Origin: Microbacteriaceae bacterium
GTDB taxonomy: Bacteria > Actinomycetota > Actinomycetes > Actinomycetales > Microbacteriaceae
Assembly (NCBI GenBank): GCA_009780695.1
Contig: WQZN01000003.1
Span: 1 to 64,000 of the forward strand
Direction of reading: 5' to 3'
Length of the DNA: 64,000 nucleotides
Position numbers and translations under genes: made by a program. Shown here in pieces: positions 62,737 to 64,000 of the stretch. The notes under the pieces are model-generated. The model did not search any database, had not been told where the DNA came from, and saw only the letters and a program-made list of their open reading frames with translations. Each line of letters starts with the position of its first letter. The stretch's first letter is position 1.

Positions 62737-62815
62737 AAACTCCGCCCTCGTGCGAGCGATTCAGCGGCATCCGCGAGCCCGCCGCCAAAGACGCAGCCCT
62801 CGTATTAGCGCCGCC
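62737..62815 (+). repeat. Extended family C repeat, right of the DUF3800-like gene
   Basis: Starts AAACTCCGCCCTCGTGCGAG and ends CAGCCCTCGTATTAGCGCC; direct partner of 61640-61718. Confidence 0.75.
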
Positions 62816-62913
62816 ACACCAACATCGGCACCTCAGGGTCGCACCCCAGCCGATCACCTCGACGGGGCGGCCGACCGCGCCCCGGCGCCCATGTGAAAGG
62901 TTTGTGAACACCC

Positions 62914-62942
62914 TTGTGTCACCGGAACGGGGGCCATAGCTT
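62914..62942 (+). promoter_or_regulatory. Promoter of the LPXTG protein gene
   Basis: -35 TTGTGT (62914-62919), 17-bp spacer, -10 TAGCTT (62937-62942). It gives a leader of about 150 nt. One of the few places in the window with a readable -35 element. Confidence 0.5.
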
Positions 62943-63096
62943 GAGGCTGTCCGGACCGACCTCCGGCACCCTCGCAACACCAAGCTCCACGCACCATCAG
63001 CACCACTTGCGCTGTCGCGCAGTCGGAGGCCGGGCCGCGTAGTGGAAACACGCACGCATTGCCCTACACGATTCCGACCTGCGGATAGGACACCTC

Positions 63097-63855
63097 ATGC
63101 ACAAGTTCACGACGACAGTGCTGGCACTCGGAGCGGGCACTGCGCTCGCTCTCGGCGTGCCGCTCGCGGCAAGCGCCACCACCGCCCAGGCCGTTCCGGC
63201 CTCGATCGCCCAGTTGAATCAGAACCACCCGGTCGACCCGAGCGACCAGGGCCAGCACAAAGACCAGGGCGAGCACAACGGCCACGCCTACGGCCACTCG
63301 AAGCCCGGCCACACCCACCCGGCCTACCCGCCGGTCAAGCCGACGCCGCCGGCCCACCACGACCACGACCACGACCCGTTCTGGCAGGGCGGCTACTGGT
63401 GGTTCCCGTTCGAGTTCGGGCCGCACACCTTCCACCCGGGTTCGGTCGTCCGCGCCCAGTTCAACGGGCTCGGCTTCACGTTCTTCGGCACGTTCCAGTC
63501 CACGGCCTCGCAGAGCATCGTGCTCGGCACCGCGGCCGCCGACGGCTCGCTGACCGCTCAGGTCAAGGCGAGCGGAGCGAAGGACCTCTCCGGCCAGATC
63601 GTCAACGCGACCGTCACCGACACCGCGGGCACCACTGTGACCCAGTCGGTCACGGTGCCGGCCGTCGCTGCCGCCTCGACCACGACCACCACCTCGACCG
63701 GCAGCACGACGGCTGTCAAGGATGCCTCGGCGCAGCTGCCTGCGACCGGTGCCTACATCTCCATCGCGACCGTCTGGGGTGCCGTGGGCCTGCTCGCCCT
63801 CGGCGCCGCGTTCGTCGTGATGCAGACGGTCGTGCGCCGCAAGAGCCGCGCCTGA
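63097..63855 (+). CDS. Sortase-anchored (LPXTG) surface protein, His-rich
   Basis: 252 residues. Signal peptide (VLALGAGTALALGVPLAASA) cut near residue 27. Then a His/Pro/Asp-rich stretch (QGQHKDQGEHNGHAYGHSKP, THPAYPPVKPTPPAHHDHDHD, residues about 50-93) that could bind Zn or Cu. An aromatic WQGGYWWFPFEFGPH and a beta-rich domain follow, then a Thr linker, and the sorting signal LPATG at residue 214 with a hydrophobic span and RRKSRA tail. It should be covalently attached to peptidoglycan by a sortase encoded elsewhere. Function is unknown. Confidence 0.88.
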   Translation: MHKFTTTVLALGAGTALALGVPLAASATTAQAVPASIAQLNQNHPVDPSDQGQHKDQGEHNGHAYGHSKPGHTHPAYPPVKPTPPAHHDHDHDPFWQGGYWWFPFEFGPHTFHPGSVVRAQFNGLGFTFFGTFQSTASQSIVLGTAAADGSLTAQVKASGAKDLSGQIVNATVTDTAGTTVTQSVTVPAVAAASTTTTTSTGSTTAVKDASAQLPATGAYISIATVWGAVGLLALGAAFVVMQTVVRRKSRA

Positions 63856-63870
63856 TCCGAAGCCGTGCCC

Positions 63871-63910
63871 GCACCGGGCCGGGGCCGCAGAGTCGGCCCC
63901 GGCCCGGTGC
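63871..63910. terminator. Strong stem-loop between the LPXTG gene and the PIN gene
   Basis: 17-bp perfect stem (GCACCGGGCCGGGGCCG) with a 6-base loop, 15 bp after the stop. It lies between convergent genes, so it probably works in both directions. Confidence 0.8.
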
Positions 63911-63931
63911 CATTCGCCGTGGCCGTCGCGC

Positions 63932-64000
63932 TCAGTCGAGCAGCCACAGGTTGAGCAGCCGGGCGCCTGACCGCTCCATGTCCTTGGTGTTGCGCGTGAC
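63932..64000 (-). CDS. C-terminal end of a PIN-domain (VapC-like) toxin, cut by window end
   Basis: The last 22 codons on the minus strand read VTRNTKDMERSGARLLNLWLLD and stop, matching the usual end of VapC-type PIN ribonucleases (VTRNxxDF...GxxLLNPW). The rest, including the acidic active site, lies beyond the window, where a VapB antitoxin would also be expected. Confidence 0.6.
   Translation of the reverse strand, partial: VTRNTKDMERSGARLLNLWLLD

Larger units (their letters stand above)
62579..63096. other. Gene-free stretch before the LPXTG gene
   Basis: 518 bp. Contains the right-hand 79-bp repeat (62737-62815) and, near the end, the promoter at 62914-62942. Short open frames here overlap the repeat and lack ribosome binding sites. 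Nothing else is seen. Confidence 0.5.

Overview
The window is high-GC (roughly 70% by eye) actinobacterial chromosome, most likely Microbacteriaceae (Microbacterium/Leifsonia-like). Reasons: the conserved order dnaX-recR-(insert)-lysC-asd-mqo, coenzyme F420 enzymes (an Fgd and a deazaflavin-dependent reductase), many GTG starts, and frequent TANNNT boxes 6-7 bases before the start codon, which is the leaderless-mRNA arrangement. No rRNA, tRNA, CRISPR array or intact insertion sequence was seen.

Layout. 1-3870: acetyl-phosphate metabolism (end of phosphoketolase, pta, ackA). 4145-5910: a DUF5819/HTTM membrane-protein pair. 6323-21480: two giant secreted surface proteins with the same plan (signal peptide, choice-of-anchor-G-like N-domain, variable middle, Ig-like domains, three cell-wall-binding repeats). 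Between them lie two overlapping minus-strand LuxR-type regulators with no ATPase domain. 21646-30257: housekeeping dnaX, recR, lysC, asd and mqo, interrupted by a phosphotransferase gene bracketed by inverted repeats. 30439-36363: a Rv2578c-type radical SAM gene behind a LexA-like box, a secreted CHAP-like protein, a deazaflavin-dependent reductase, thymidine kinase, a repeat-bracketed DUF559/AbiEi-like gene and Fgd. 36460-38073: a third LuxR paralogue.

38518-60428 is an exopolysaccharide locus: UDP-GlcNAc 2-epimerase, processive GT2, SGNH hydrolase, CPBP protease, Wzz/BY-kinase, LMW phosphatase, initiating sugar-1-P transferase, several GT4 and GT2 glycosyltransferases, an acetyltransferase, Wzx flippase, two Wzy-like polymerases (one frameshifted), two tandem Gmd-type dehydratases and a beheaded GDP-fucose synthase. 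From about 46.6 to 59.9 kb the DNA is visibly poorer in GC and gene orientation is mixed, suggesting an acquired serotype-like cassette. 60-62.9 kb is a mosaic of fcl fragments, dispersed repeats, a Fic protein with its own palindromic operator, and a DUF3800-like gene. The window ends with an LPXTG surface protein and the end of a probable PIN toxin.

The most interesting integrated signal is a 17-bp direct-repeat motif (ACCCG-N6-ANCCCG). It occurs upstream of the tandem luxR operon, upstream of the third luxR, and upstream of the first exopolysaccharide gene. It suggests that the LuxR trio coordinates surface proteins and exopolysaccharide. A second theme is small accessory genes bracketed by dispersed repeats.
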